Assembly (NCBI GenBank): GCA_036924085.1
Contig: JAVGWX010000004.1
Coordinates: 42,674,793-42,738,792, forward strand
Reading direction: 5' to 3'
Origin: Ariolimax columbianus
Lineage: Eukaryota > Mollusca > Gastropoda > Stylommatophora > Arionidae
DNA length: 64,000 nucleotides
Shown here: piece after piece, positions 30,201-45,200 of the stretch
How positions within the stretch are numbered: position 1 is the first letter of the stretch
How the letters are laid out: every line of letters begins with the position of its first letter
Position numbers and translations under genes: made by a program
Notes under the pieces: model-generated
What the model was told of the DNA's origin: nothing
Seen by the model: the letters and a program-made list of their open reading frames with translations, nothing else
Database searches by the model: none

Positions 30201-33200
30201 TGGGAGAAACTGAAGGAATGACTGGGGGAAACTGAATGAAGGAGTGGGGGAAACTGAAGGAAGGAGTGGGAGAAAGTGAAGGAATGAGTGAGAGAAACTG
30301 AAGGAATGACTGGGAGAAACTGAAGGAATGAATGGGAGAAACTGAAGGAATGACTGGGAGAAATTGAAGGATTCAGTGGGAGAAACTGAAGGAATGACTG
30401 GGAGAAACTAAAGGAATGACTGGGAGAAACTGAAGGAATGACTGGGAGAAACTGAAGGAATGACTGGGAGAAACTGAAGGAATGACTGGGAGAAACTGAT
30501 GGAATGAGTGGAAGAAACTGAAGGAATGACTGGGAGAAACTGAAGGATTCAGTGGGAGAAACTGAAGGAATGACTGGCAGAAACTGAAGGATTCAGTGGG
30601 AGAAAAACTGAAGGAATGACTGGGAGAAACTGAAGGAATGACTGGGAGAAACTGATGGAATGAGTGGGAGAAACTGAAGGAATGAGTAGGAGAAACTGAA
30701 GGAATGAGTGGGGGAAACTGAAGGAATGAGTGGGGGAAACTGAAGGAATGAGTGGAAGAAAGTGAAGGAATGAGTGGGAGAAATTGAAGGAATGAGAGGG
30801 AGAAACTGAAGGAATGACTGGGAGAAACTGAAGGAATGAGTGGCGGAAACCTGAAGGAATGAGTGGGAGAAACTGAAGGAATGAGTGGGAGAAACTGAAG
30901 GAATGAGTGGGGGAAACTGAAGGAATGAGTGGGAGAAAGTGAAGGAATGAGTGGGAGAAACTGAAGGAATGACTGGGAGAAACTGAAGGAATGAGTGGGA
31001 GAAAAGGAATGAGTGGGAGAAACAGAAGGAATGACTGGGAGAAACTGAAGGAATGACTAGGAGAAACTGAAGGAATGACTGGGAGAAACTGAAGGAATGA
31101 GTGGGAGAAAGTGAAGGAATGACTGGGAGAAACTGAAGGAATGACTGGGAGAAACTGAAGGAATGACTGGGAGAAACTGAAGGATTCAGTGGGAGAAACT
31201 GAAGGAATGACTGGGAGAAACTGAAGGAATGACTGGGAGAAACTGAAGGAATGAGTGGGGGAAACTGAAGGAATGAGTGGAAGAAAGTGAAGGAATGAGT
31301 GGGAGAAACTGAAGGAATGACTGGGAGAAACTGAAGGATTCAGTGGGAGAAACTGGAGGAATGACTGGGAGAAACTGAAGGAATGACTGGGAGAAACTGA
31401 AGGATTCAGTAGGAGAAACTGAAGGAATGACTGGGAGAAACTGAAGGAATGACTGGGAGAAACTGAAGGAATGAGTGGGAGAAACAAGGAATGAGTGGGA
31501 GAAACTGAAGGAATGAGTTGGAGAAACTGAAGGAATGAGTGGGGGAAACTGAAGGAATGAGTGGAAGAAAGTGAAGGAATGAGTGGGAGAAACTGAAGGA
31601 ATGACTGGGAGAAACTGAAGGAATGACTGGGAGAAACTGAAGGATTCAGTGGGAGAAACTGAAGGAATGACTGGGTGAAACTGAAGGATTCAGTGGGAGA
31701 AACTGAAGTAATGAGTGTGAGAAACTGAAGGAATGAGTGGGAGAAACTGAAGGAATGACTGGGAAAAACTGAAGGATTCAGTGGGAGAAACTGAAGGAAT
31801 GACTGGGAGAAACTGAAGGAATGACTGGGAGAAACTGAAGGAATGACTGGGAGAAATTGAAGGATTCAGTGGGAGAAACTGAAGGAATGACTGGGTGAAA
31901 CTGAAGGATTCAGTGGGAGAAACTGAAGGAATGAGTGTGAGAAACTGAAGGAATGAGTGGGAGAAACTGAAGGAATGACTGGGAAAAACTGAAGGATTCA
32001 GTGGGAGAAACTGAAGGAATGACTGGGAGAAACTGAAGGAAAGACTGGGAGAAACTGAAGGAATGACTGGGAGAAATTGAAGGATTCAGTGGGAGAAACT
32101 GAAGGAATGACTGGGAGAAACTGAAGGATTCAGTGGGAGAAACTGAAGGAAAGACTGGGAGAAACTGAAGGATTCAGTGGGATAAACTGAAGGAATGACT
32201 GGGAGAAACTGAAGGATTCAGTGGGAGAAATTGAAGGAATGATTGGGAGAAACTGAAAGAATGACTGGGAGAAACTGATGGAATGAGTGGGAGAAACTGA
32301 AGGAATGAGTGGGAGAAACTGAAGGAATGAGTGGGGGAAACTGAAGGAATGAGTGGAAGAAAGTGAAGGAATGAGTGGGAGAAACTGAAGGATTTAGTGG
32401 GAGAAACTGAAGAAATGACTGGGAGAAACTGAAGGAATGACTGGGAGAAACTGAAGGAATGACTGGGAGAAACTGAAGGATTCAGTGGGAGAAACTGAAG
32501 GAATGACTGGTAGAAACTGAAGGAATGACTGTGAGAAACTGAAGGAATGACTGGGAGAAACTGAAGGAATGACTGGGAGAAACTGAAGGATTCAGTGGGA
32601 GAAACTGAAGGAATGACTGGGAGAAACTGAAGGAATGACTGGGAGAAACTGAAGGAATGACTGGGAGAAACTGAAGGAATGACTGGGAGAAACTGAAGGA
32701 TTCAGTGGGAGAAACTGAAGGAATGACTGGGAGAAACTGAAGGATTCAGTGGGAGAAACTGAAGGAATGACAGGGAGAAACTGAAGGATTCAGTGGGAGA
32801 AACTGAAGGAATGACTGGGAGAAACTGAAGGATTCAGTGTGAAACTGAAGGAATGACTGGGAGAAACTGAAGGAATGACTGGGAGAAACTGATGGAATGA
32901 GGGAGGAACTGAAGGAATGAGTGGGAGAAACTGAAGGAATGACTGGGAGAAACTGAAGGAATGACTGGGAGAAACTGAAGGAATGACTGGGAGAAACTGA
33001 AGGAATGACTGGGAGAAACTGAAGGATTCAGTGGGAGAAACTGAAGGATTGACTGGAGAAACTGAAGGAATGACTGGGAGAAACTGAAGGAATGACTGGA
33101 GAAACTGAAGGAATGACTGGGAGAAGCTGAAGGATTCAGTGGGAGAAACTGAAGGAATGACTGGGAGAAACTGAAGGATTCAGTGGGAGAAACTGAAGGA

Positions 33201-36200
33201 ATGACTGGGAGAAACTGAAGGAATGACTGGGAGAAACTGAAGTAATGAGTGGGGGAAACTGAAGGAATGAGTGGGGGAAACTGAAGGAATGAGTGGAAGA
33301 AAGTGAAGGAATGTGGGAGAAACTGAAGGAATGACTGGGAGAAACTGAAGGAATGACTGGGAGAAACTGAAGGAATGACTGGAAGAAGGATTCAGTGGGA
33401 GAAACTGAAGGAATGACTGGGAGAAACTGAAGGATTCAGTGGGAGAAACTGAAGGAATGACTGGGAGAAACTGAAGGATTCAGTGGGATAAACTGAAGGA
33501 ATGACTGGGAGAAACTGAAGGAATGACTGGGAGAAACTGAAGGAATGAGTGGGGGAAACTGAAGGAATGAGTGGAAGAAAGTGAAGGAATGAGTGGGAGA
33601 AACTGAAGGAATGACTGGGAGAAACTGAAGGATTCAGTGGGAGAAACTGGAGGAATGACTGGGAGAAACTGAAGGAATGACTGGGAGAAACTGAAGGATT
33701 CAGTAGGAGAAACTGAAGGAATGACTGGGAGAAACTGAAGGAATGACTGGGAGAAACTGAAGGAATGAGTGGGAGAAACAAGGAATGAGTGGGAGAAACT
33801 GAAGGAATGAGTTAGAGAAACTGAAGGAATGAGTGGGGGAAACTGAAGGAATGAGTGGAAGAAAGTGAAGGAATGAGTGGGAGAAACTGAAGGAATGACT
33901 GGGAGAAACTGAAGGAATGACTGGGAGAAACTGAAGGATTCAGTGGGAGAAACTGAAGGAATGACTGGGTGAAACTGAAGGATTCAGTGGGAGAAACTGA
34001 AGGAATGAGTGTGAGAAACTGAAGGAATGAGTGGGAGAAACTGAAGGAATGACTGGGAAAAACTGAAGGATTCAGTGGGAGAAACTGAAGGAATGACTGG
34101 GAGAAACTGAAGGAATGACTGGGAGAAACTGAAGGAATGACTGGGAGAAATTGAAGGATTCAGTGGGAGAAACTAAAGGAATGACTGGGTGAAACTGAAG
34201 GATTCAGTGGGAGAAACTGAAGGAATGAGTGTGAGAAACTGAAGGAATGAGTGGGAGAAACTGAAGGAATGACTGGGAAAAACTGAAGGATTCAGTGGGA
34301 GAAACTGAAGGAATGACTGGGAGAAACTGAAGGAATGACTGGGAGAAACTGAAGGAATGACTGGGAGAAATTGAAGGATTCAGTGGGAGAAACTGAAGGA
34401 ATGACTGGGAGAAACTGAAGGAATGACTGGGAGAAACTGAAGGAATGACTGGAAGAAATTGAAGGATTCAGTGGGAGAAACTGAAGGAATGACTGGGAGA
34501 AACTGAAGGATTCAGTGGGAGAAACTGAAGGAATGACTGGGAGAAACTGAAGGATTCAGTGGGATAAACTGAAGGAATGACTGGGAGAAACTGAAGGATT
34601 CAGTGGGAGAAATTGAAGGAATGACTGGGAGAAACTGAAAGAATGACTGGGAGAAACTGATGGAATGAGTGGGAGAAACTGAAGGAATGAGTGGGAGAAA
34701 CTGAAGGAATGAGTGGGGGAAACTGAAGGAATGAGTGGAAGAAAGTGGAGGAATGAGTGGGAGAAACTGAAGGATTTAGTGGGAGAAACTGAAGAAATGA
34801 CTGGGAGAAACTGAAGGAATGACTGGGAGAAACTGAAGGAATGACTGGGAGAAACTGAAGGATTCAGTGGGAGAAACTGAAGGAATGACTGGGAGAAACT
34901 GAAGGAATGACTGGGAGAAACTGAAGAAATGACTGGGAGAAACTGAAGGATTCAGTGGGAGAAACTGAAGGAATGACTGGGAGAAACTGAAGGATTCAGT
35001 GGGAGAAATTGAAGGAATGACTGGGAGAAACTGAAGGAATGACTGGGAGAAACTGAAGGAATGAGTGGGGGAAACTGAAGGAATGAGTGGGAGAAACTGA
35101 AGGAATGACTGGGGGAAACTGAATGAAGGAGTGGGGGAAACTGAAGGAATGAGTGGGAGAAAGTGAAGGAATGAGTGAGAGAAACTGAAGGAATGACTGG
35201 GAGAAACTGAAGGAATGAATGGGAGAAACTGAAGGAATGACTGGGAGAAATTGAAAGATTCAGTGGGAGAAACTGAAGGAATGACTGGGAGAAACTAAAG
35301 GAATGACTGGGAGAAACTGAAGGAATGACTGGGAGAAACTGAAGGAATGACTGGGAGAAACTGAAGGAATGACTGGGAGAAACTGATGGAATGAGTGGAA
35401 GAAACTGAAGGAATGACTGGGAGAAACTGAAGGATTCAGTGGGAGAAACTGAAGGAATGACAGGCAGAAACTGAAGGATTCAGTGGGAGAAAAACTGAAG
35501 GAATGACTGGGAGAAACTGAAGGAATGACTGGGAGAAACTGATGGAATGAGTGGGAGAAACTGAAGGAATGAGTGGGAGAAACTGAAGGAATGAGTGGGG
35601 GAAACTGAAGGAATGAGTGGGGGAAACTGAAGGAATGAGTGGAAGAAAGTGAAGGAATGAGTGGGAGAAATTGAAGGAATGAGAGGGAGAAACTGAAGGA
35701 ATGACTGGGAGAAACTGAAGGAATGAGTGGCGGAAACCGGAAGGAATGAATGGGAGAAACTGAAGGAATGAGTGGGAGAAACTGAAGGAATGAGTGGGGG
35801 AAACTGAAGGAATGAGTGGGAGAAAGTGAAGGAATGAGTGGGAGAAACAGAAGGAATGACTGGGAGAAACTGAAGGAATGACTAGGAGAAACTGAAGGAA
35901 TGACTGGGAGAAACTGAAGGAATGAGTGGGAGAAAGTGAAGGAATGACTGGGAGAAACTGAAGGAATGACTGGGAGAAACTGAAGGAATGACTGGGAGAA
36001 ACTGAAGGATTCAGTGGGAGAAACTGAAGGAATGACTGGGAGAAACTGAAGGAATGACTGGGAGAAACTGAAGGAATGAGGGGGGGAAACTGAAGGAATG
36101 AGTGGAAGAAAGTGAAGGAATGAGGGAGAAACTGAAGGAATGACTGGGAGAAACTGAAGGATTCAGTGGGAGAAACTGAAGGAATGACTGGGAGAAACTG

Positions 36201-39200
36201 AAGGAATGACTGGGAGAAACTGAAGGATTCAGTAGGAGAAACTGAAGGAATGACTGGGAGAAACTGAAGGAATGACTGGGAGAATGAAGGAATGACTGGG
36301 AGAAACTGAAGGATTCAGTGGGAGAAACTGAAGGAATGACTGGGTGAAACTGAAGGATTCAGTGTGAGAAACTGAAGGAATGAGTGTGAGAAACTGAAGG
36401 AATGAGTGGGAGAAACTGAAGGAATGACTGGGAAAAACTGAAGGATTCAGTGGGAGAAACTGAAGGAATGACTGGGAGAAACTGAAGGAATGACTGGGAG
36501 AAACTGAAGGAATGACTGGGAGAAACTGAAGGAATGACTGGGAAGAAACTGAAGAAATGACTGGGAGAAACTGAAGGATTCAGTGGGAGAAACTGAAGGA
36601 ATGACTGGGAGAAACTGAAGGATTCAGTGGGAGAAATTGAAGGAATGACTGGGAGAAACTGAAGGAATGACTGGGAGAAACTGAAGGAATGAGTGGGGGA
36701 AACTGAAGGAATGAGTGGGAGAAACTGAAGGAATGACTGGGGGAAACTGAATGAAGGAGTGGGGGAAACTGAAGGAATGAGTGGGAGAAAGTGAAGGAAT
36801 GAGTGAGAGAAACTGAAGGAATGACTGGGAGAAACTGAAGGAATGAATGGGAGAAACTGAAGGAATGACTGGGAGAAATTGAAAGATTCAGTGGGAGAAA
36901 CTGAAGGAATGACTGGGAGAAACTAAAGGAATGACTGGGAGAAACTGAAGGAATGACTGGGAGAAACTGAAGGAATGACTGGGAGAAACTGAAGGAATGA
37001 CTGGGAGAAACTGATGGAATGAGTGGAAGAAACTGAAGGAATGACTGGGAGAAACTGAAGGATTCAGTGGGAGAAACTGAAGGAATGACAGGCAGAAACT
37101 GAAGGATTCAGTGGGAGAAAAACTGAAGGAATGACTGGGAGAAACTGAAGGAATGACTGGGAGAAACTGATGGAATGAGTGGGAGAAACTGAAGGAATGA
37201 GTGGGAGAAACTGAAGGAATGAGTGGGGGAAACTGAAGGAATGAGTGGGGGAAACTGAAGGAATGAGTGGAAGAAAGTGAAGGAATGAGTGGGAGAAATT
37301 GAAGGAATGACTGGGAGAAACTGAAGGAATGACCGGGAAAAACTGAAGGAATGAGTTGGGAAAAAGTGAAGGAATGAGTGGGAAAAAGTGAAGGAATGAC
37401 TGGGAGAACCTGAAGGAATGACTGGGAGAAACTGAAGGAATGACTGGGAGAAACTGAAGGATTCAGTGGGAGAAACTGAAGGAATGACTGGGAAAAACTG
37501 AAGGAATGACGGAGAAACTGAAGGAATGACTGGGAGAAACTGAAGGAATGAGTGGGAGAAACTGAAGGAATGAGTGGGAGACTGAAGGAATGAGTGGGAG
37601 AAACTGAAGGAATGAGTGGGGGAAACTGAAGAAATGAGCGGAAGAAAATGAAGGAATGAGTGGGAGAAACTGAAGGAATCACTGGGAGAAACTGAAGGAA
37701 TGACTGGAAGAAACTGAGGGGATGACTGGGAGAAACTGAAGGAATGAGTGGGGGAAACTGAAGGAATGAGTGGGAGAAACTGAAGGAATGACTGGGGGAA
37801 ACTGAATGAAGGAGTGGGGGAAACTGAAGGAAGGAGTGGGAGAAAGTGAAGGAATGAGTGAGAGAAACTGAAGGAATGACTGGGAGAAACTGAAGGAATG
37901 AATGGGAGAAACTGAAGGAATGACTGGGAGAAATTGAAGGATTCAGTGGGAGAAACTGAAGGAATGACTGGGAGAAACTAAAGGAATGACTGGGAGAAAC
38001 TGAAGGAATGACTGGGAGAAACTGAAGGAATGACTGGGAGAAACTGAAGGAATGACTGGGAGAAACTGATGGAATGAGTGGAAGAAACTGAAGGAATGAC
38101 TGGGAGAAACTGAAGGATTCAGTGGGAGAAACTGAAGGAATGACTGGCAGAAACTGAAGGATTCAGTGGGAGAAAAACTGAAGGAATGACTGGGAGAAAC
38201 TGAAGGAATGACTGGGAGAAACTGATGGAATGAGTGGGAGAAACTGAAGGAATGAGTAGGAGAAACTGAAGGAATGAGTGGGGGAAACTGAAGGAATGAG
38301 TGGGGGAAACTGAAGGAATGAGTGGAAGAAAGTGAAGGAATGAGTGGGAGAAATTGAAGGAATGAGAGGGAGAAACTGAAGGAATGACTGGGAGAAACTG
38401 AAGGAATGAGTGGCGGAAACCTGAAGGAATGAGTGGGAGAAACTGAAGGAATGAGTGGGAGAAACTGAAGGAATGAGTGGGGGAAACTGAAGGAATGAGT
38501 GGGAGAAAGTGAAGGAATGAGTGGGAGAAACTGAAGGAATGACTGGGAGAAACTGAAGGAATGAGTGGGAGAAAAGGAATGAGTGGGAGAAACAGAAGGA
38601 ATGACTGGGAGAAACTGAAGGAATGACTAGGAGAAACTGAAGGAATGACTGGGAGAAACTGAAGGAATGAGTGGGAGAAAGTGAAGGAATGACTGGGAGA
38701 AACTGAAGGAATGACTGGGAGAAACTGAAGGAATGACTGGGAGAAACTGAAGGATTCAGTGGGAGAAACTGAAGGAATGACTGGGAGAAACTGAAGGAAT
38801 GACTGGGAGAAACTGAAGGAATGAGTGGGGGAAACTGAAGGAATGAGTGGAAGAAAGTGAAGGAATGAGTGGGAGAAACTGAAGGAATGACTGGGAGAAA
38901 CTGAAGGATTCAGTGGGAGAAACTGGAGGAATGACTGGGAGAAACTGAAGGAATGACTGGGAGAAACTGAAGGATTCAGTAGGAGAAACTGAAGGAATGA
39001 CTGGGAGAAACTGAAGGAATGACTGGGAGAAACTGAAGGAATGAGTGGGAGAAACAAGGAATGAGTGGGAGAAACTGAAGGAATGAGTTGGAGAAACTGA
39101 AGGAATGAGTGGGGGAAACTGAAGGAATGAGTGGAAGAAAGTGAAGGAATGAGTGGGAGAAACTGAAGGAATGACTGGGAGAAACTGAAGGAATGACTGG

Positions 39201-42200
39201 GAGAAACTGAAGGATTCAGTGGGAGAAACTGAAGGAATGACTGGGTGAAACTGAAGGATTCAGTGGGAGAAACTGAAGGAATGAGTGTGAGAAACTGAAG
39301 GAATGAGTGGGAGAAACTGAAGGAATGACTGGGAAAAACTGAAGGATTCAGTGGGAGAAACTGAAGGAATGACTGGGAGAAACTGAAGGAATGACTGGGA
39401 GAAACTGAAGGAATGACTGGGAGAAATTGAAGGATTCAGTGGGAGAAACTGAAGGAATGACTGGGTGAAACTGAAGGATTCAGTGGGAGAAACTGAAGGA
39501 ATGAGTGTGAGAAACTGAAGGAATGAGTGGGAGAAACTGAAGGAATGACTGGGAAAAACTGAAGGATTCAGTGGGAGAAACTGAAGGAATGACTGGGAGA
39601 AACTGAAGGAAAGACTGGGAGAAACTGAAGGAATGACTGGGAGAAATTGAAGGATTCAGTGGGAGAAACTGAAGGAATGACTGGGAGAAACTGAAGGATT
39701 CAGTGGGAGAAACTGAAGGAAAGACTGGGAGAAACTGAAGGATTCAGTGGGATAAACTGAAGGAATGACTGGGAGAAACTGAAGGATTCAGTGGGAGAAA
39801 TTGAAGGAATGATTGGGAGAAACTGAAAGAATGACTGGGAGAAACTGATGGAATGTGGGAGAAACTGAAGGAATGAGTGGGAGAAACTGAAGGAATGAGT
39901 GGGGGAAACTGAAGGAATGAGTGGAAGAAAGTGAAGGAATGAGTGGGAGAAACTGAAGGATTTAGTGGGAGAAACTGAAGAAATGACTGGGAGAAACTGA
40001 AGGAATGACTGGGAGAAACTGAAGGAATGACTGGGAGAAACTGAAGGATTCAGTGGGAGAAACTGAAGGAATGACTGGTAGAAACTGAAGGAATGACTGT
40101 GAGAAACTGAAGGAATGACTGGGAGAAACTGAAGGAATGACTGGGAGAAACTGAAGGATTCAGTGGGAGAAACTGAAGGAATGACTGGGAGAAACTGAAG
40201 GAATGACTGGGAGAAACTGAAGGAATGACTGGGAGAAACTGAAGGAATGACTGGGAGAAACTGAAGGATTCAGTGGGAGAAACTGAAGGAATGACTGGGA
40301 GAAACTGAAGGATTCAGTGGGAGAAACTGAAGGAATGACAGGGAGAAACTGAAGGATTCAGTGGGAGAAACTGAAGGAATGACTGGGAGAAACTGAAGGA
40401 TTCAGTGTGAAACTGAAGGAATGACTGGGAGAAACTGAAGGAATGACTGGGAGAAACTGATGGAATGAGGGAGGAACTGAAGGAATGAGTGGGAGAAACT
40501 GAAGGAATGACTGGGAGAAACTGAAGGAATGACTGGGAGAAACTGAAGGAATGACTGGGAGAAACTGAAGGAATGACTGGGAGAAACTGAAGGATTCAGT
40601 GGGAGAAACTGAAGGATTGACTGGGAGAAACTGAAGGAATGACTGGGAGAAACTGAAGGAATGACTGGGAGAAACTGAAGGAATGACTGGGAGAAGCTGA
40701 AGGATTCAGTGGGAGAAACTGAAGGAATGACTGGGAGAAACTGAAGGATTCAGTGGGAGAAACTGAAGGAATGACTGGGAGAAACTGAAGGAATGACTGG
40801 GAGAAACTGAAGTAATGAGTGGGGGAAACTGAAGGAATGAGTGGGGGAAACTGAAGGAATGAGTGGAAGAAAGTGAAGGAATGTGGGAGAAACTGAAGGA
40901 ATGACTGGGAGAAACTGAAGGAATGACTGGGAGAAACTGAAGGAATGACTGGAAGAAGGATTCAGTGGGAGAAACTGAAGGAATGACTGGGAGAAACTGA
41001 AGGATTCAGTGGGAGAAACTGAAGGAATGACTGGGAGAAACTGAAGGATTCAGTGGGATAAACTGAAGGAATGACTGGGAGAAACTGAAGGAATGACTGG
41101 GAGAAACTGAAGGAATGAGTGGGGGAAACTGAAGGAATGAGTGGAAGAAAGTGAAGGAATGAGTGGGAGAAACTGAAGGAATGACTGGGAGAAACTGAAG
41201 GATTCAGTGGGAGAAACTGGAGGAATGACTGGGAGAAACTGAAGGAATGACTGGGAGAAACTGAAGGATTCAGTAGGAGAAACTGAAGGAATGACTGGGA
41301 GAAACTGAAGGAATGACTGGGAGAAACTGAAGGAATGAGTGGGAGAAACAAGGAATGAGTGGGAGAAACTGAAGGAATGAGTTAGAGAAACTGAAGGAAT
41401 GAGTGGGGGAAACTGAAGGAATGAGTGGAAGAAAGTGAAGGAATGAGTGGGAGAAACTGAAGGAATGACTGGGAGAAACTGAAGGAATGACTGGGAGAAA
41501 CTGAAGGATTCAGTGGGAGAAACTGAAGGAATGACTGGGTGAAACTGAAGGATTCAGTGGGAGAAACTGAAGGAATGAGTGTGAGAAACTGAAGGAATGA
41601 GTGGGAGAAACTGAAGGAATGACTGGGAAAAACTGAAGGATTCAGTGGGAGAAACTGAAGGAATGACTGGGAGAAACTGAAGGAATGACTGGGAGAAACT
41701 GAAGGAATGACTGGGAGAAATTGAAGGATTCAGTGGGAGAAACTAAAGGAATGACTGGGTGAAACTGAAGGATTCAGTGGGAGAAACTGAAGGAATGAGT
41801 GTGAGAAACTGAAGGAATGAGTGGGAGAAACTGAAGGAATGACTGGGAAAAACTGAAGGATTCAGTGGGAGAAACTGAAGGAATGACTGGGAGAAACTGA
41901 AGGAATGACTGGGAGAAACTGAAGGAATGACTGGGAGAAATTGAAGGATTCAGTGGGAGAAACTGAAGGAATGACTGGGAGAAACTGAAGGAATGACTGG
42001 GAGAAACTGAAGGAATGACTGGAAGAAATTGAAGGATTCAGTGGGAGAAACTGAAGGAATGACTGGGAGAAACTGAAGGATTCAGTGGGAGAAACTGAAG
42101 GAATGACTGGGAGAAACTGAAGGATTCAGTGGGATAAACTGAAGGAATGACTGGGAGAAACTGAAGGATTCAGTGGGAGAAATTGAAGGAATGACTGGGA

Positions 42201-45200
42201 GAAACTGAAAGAATGACTGGGAGAAACTGATGGAATGAGTGGGAGAAACTGAAGGAATGACTGGGAGAAACTGAAGGAATGAGTGGGGGAAACTGAAGGA
42301 ATGAGTGGAAGAAAGTGGAGGAATGAGTGGGAGAAACTGAAGGATTTAGTGGGAGAAACTGAAGAAATGACTGGGAGAAACTGAAGGAATGACTGGGAGA
42401 AACTGAAGGAATGACTGGGAGAAACTGAAGGATTCAGTGGGAGAAACTGAAGGAATGACTGGGAGAAACTGAAGGAATGACTGGGAGAAACTGAAGAAAT
42501 GACTGGGAGAAACTGAAGGATTCAGTGGGAGAAACTGAAGGAATGACTGGGAGAAACTGAAGGATTCAGTGGGAGAAATTGAAGGAATGACTGGGAGAAA
42601 CTGAAGGAATGACTGGGAGAAACTGAAGGAATGAGTGGGGGAAACTGAAGGAATGAGTGGGAGAAACTGAAGGAATGACTGGGGGAAACTGAATGAAGGA
42701 GTGGGGGAAACTGAAGGAATGAGTGGGAGAAAGTGAAGGAATGAGTGAGAGAAACTGAAGGAATGACTGGGAGAAACTGAAGGAATGAATGGGAGAAACT
42801 GAAGGAATGACTGGGAGAAATTGAAAGATTCAGTGGGAGAAACTGAAGGAATGACTGGGAGAAACTAAAGGAATGACTGGGAGAAACTGAAGGAATGACT
42901 GGGAGAAACTGAAGGAATGACTGGGAGAAACTGAAGGAATGACTGGGAGAAACTGATGGAATGAGTGGAAGAAACTGAAGGAATGACTGGGAGAAACTGA
43001 AGGATTCAGTGGGAGAAACTGAAGGAATGACAGGCAGAAACTGAAGGATTCAGTGGGAGAAAAACTGAAGGAATGACTGGGAGAAACTGAAGGAATGACT
43101 GGGAGAAACTGATGGAATGAGTGGGAGAAACTGAAGGAATGAGTGGGAGAAACTGAAGGAATGAGTGGGGGAAACTGAAGGAATGAGTGGGGGAAACTGA
43201 AGGAATGAGTGGAAGAAAGTGAAGGAATGAGTGGGAGAAATTGAAGGAATGAGAGGGAGAAACTGAAGGAATGACTGGGAGAAACTGAAGGAATGAGTGG
43301 CGGAAACCGGAAGGAATGAATGGGAGAAACTGAAGGAATGAGTGGGAGAAACTGAAGGAATGAGTGGGGGAAACTGAAGGAATGAGTGGGAGAAAGTGAA
43401 GGAATGAGTGGGAGAAACAGAAGGAATGACTGGGAGAAACTGAAGGAATGACTAGGAGAAACTGAAGGAATGACTGGGAGAAACTGAAGGAATGAGTGGG
43501 AGAAAGTGAAGGAATGACTGGGAGAAACTGAAGGAATGACTGGGAGAAACTGAAGGAATGACTGGGAGAAACTGAAGGATTCAGTGGGAGAAACTGAAGG
43601 AATGACTGGGAGAAACTGAAGGAATGACTGGGAGAAACTGAAGGAATGAGGGGGGGAAACTGAAGGAATGAGTGGAAGAAAGTGAAGGAATGAGGGAGAA
43701 ACTGAAGGAATGACTGGGAGAAACTGAAGGATTCAGTGGGAGAAACTGAAGGAATGACTGGGAGAAACTGAAGGAATGACTGGGAGAAACTGAAGGATTC
43801 AGTAGGAGAAACTGAAGGAATGACTGGGAGAAACTGAAGGAATGACTGGGAGAATGAAGGAATGACTGGGAGAAACTGAAGGATTCAGTGGGAGAAACTG
43901 AAGGAATGACTGGGTGAAACTGAAGGATTCAGTGTGAGAAACTGAAGGAATGAGTGTGAGAAACTGAAGGAATGAGTGGGAGAAACTGAAGGAATGACTG
44001 GGAAAAACTGAAGGATTCAGTGGGAGAAACTGAAGGAATGACTGGGAGAAACTGAAGGAATGACTGGGAGAAACTGAAGGAATGACTGGGAGAAACTGAA
44101 GGAATGACTGGGAGAAACTGAAGGAATGACTGGGAGAAATTGAAGGATTCAGTGGGAGAAACTGAAGGAATGACTGGGAGAAACTGAAGGATTCAGTGGG
44201 AGAAACTGAAGGAATGACTGGGAGAAACTGAAGGATTCAGTGGGATAAAGTGAAGGAATGACTGGGAGAAACTGAAGGATTCAGTAGGAGAAATTGAAGG
44301 AATGACTGGGAGAAACTGAAAGAATGACTGGGAGAAACTGATGGAATGAGTGGGAGAAACTGAAGGAATGAGTGGGAGAAACTGAAGGAATGAGTGGGGG
44401 AAACTGAAGGAATGAGTGGAAGAAAGTGAAGGAATGAGTGGGAGAAACTGAAGGATTTAGTGGCAGAAACTGAAGAAATGACTGGGAGAAACTGAAGGAA
44501 TGACTGGGAGAAACTGAAGGAATGACTGGGAGAAACTGAAGGATTCAGTGGGAGAAACTGAAGGAATGACTGGTAGAAACTGAAGGAATGACTGTGAGAA
44601 ACTGAAGGAATGACTGGGAGAAACTGAAGGATTCAGTGGGAGAAACTGAAGGAATGACTGGGAGAAACTGAAGGATTCAGTGGGAGAAACTGAAGGAATG
44701 ACAGGGAGAAACTGAAGGATTCAGTGGGAGAAACTGAAGGAATGACTGGGAGAAACTGAAGGATTCAGTGTGAGAAACTGAAGGAATGACTGGGAGAAAC
44801 TGAAGGAATGACTGGGAGAAACTGATGGAATGAGTGGGAGGAACTGAAGGAATGAGTGGGAGAAACTGAAGGAATGACTGGGAGAAACTGAAGGAATGAC
44901 TGGGAGAAACTGAAGGAATGACTGGGAGAAACTGAAGGAATTACTGGGAGAAACTGAAGGATTCAGTGGGAGAAACTGAAGGAATGACTGGGAGAAACTG
45001 AAGGAATGACTGGGAGAAACTGAAGGAATGACTGGGAGAAGCTGAAGGATTCAGTGGGAGAAACTGAAGGAATGACTGGGAGAAACTGAAGGATTCAGTG
45101 GGAGAAACTGAAGGAATGACTGGGAGAAACTGAAGGAATGACTGGGAGAAACTGAAGTAATGAGTGGGGGAAACTGAAGGAATGAGTGGGGGAAACTGAA

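Noticed and set aside
36888..37682. 264-codon Pro/Ser/Phe-rich protein on the reverse strand, and similar frames across 29.9-48.0 kb
   Set aside because: All are translations of the 22-bp satellite; the repeat lacks stops on that strand in every phase.
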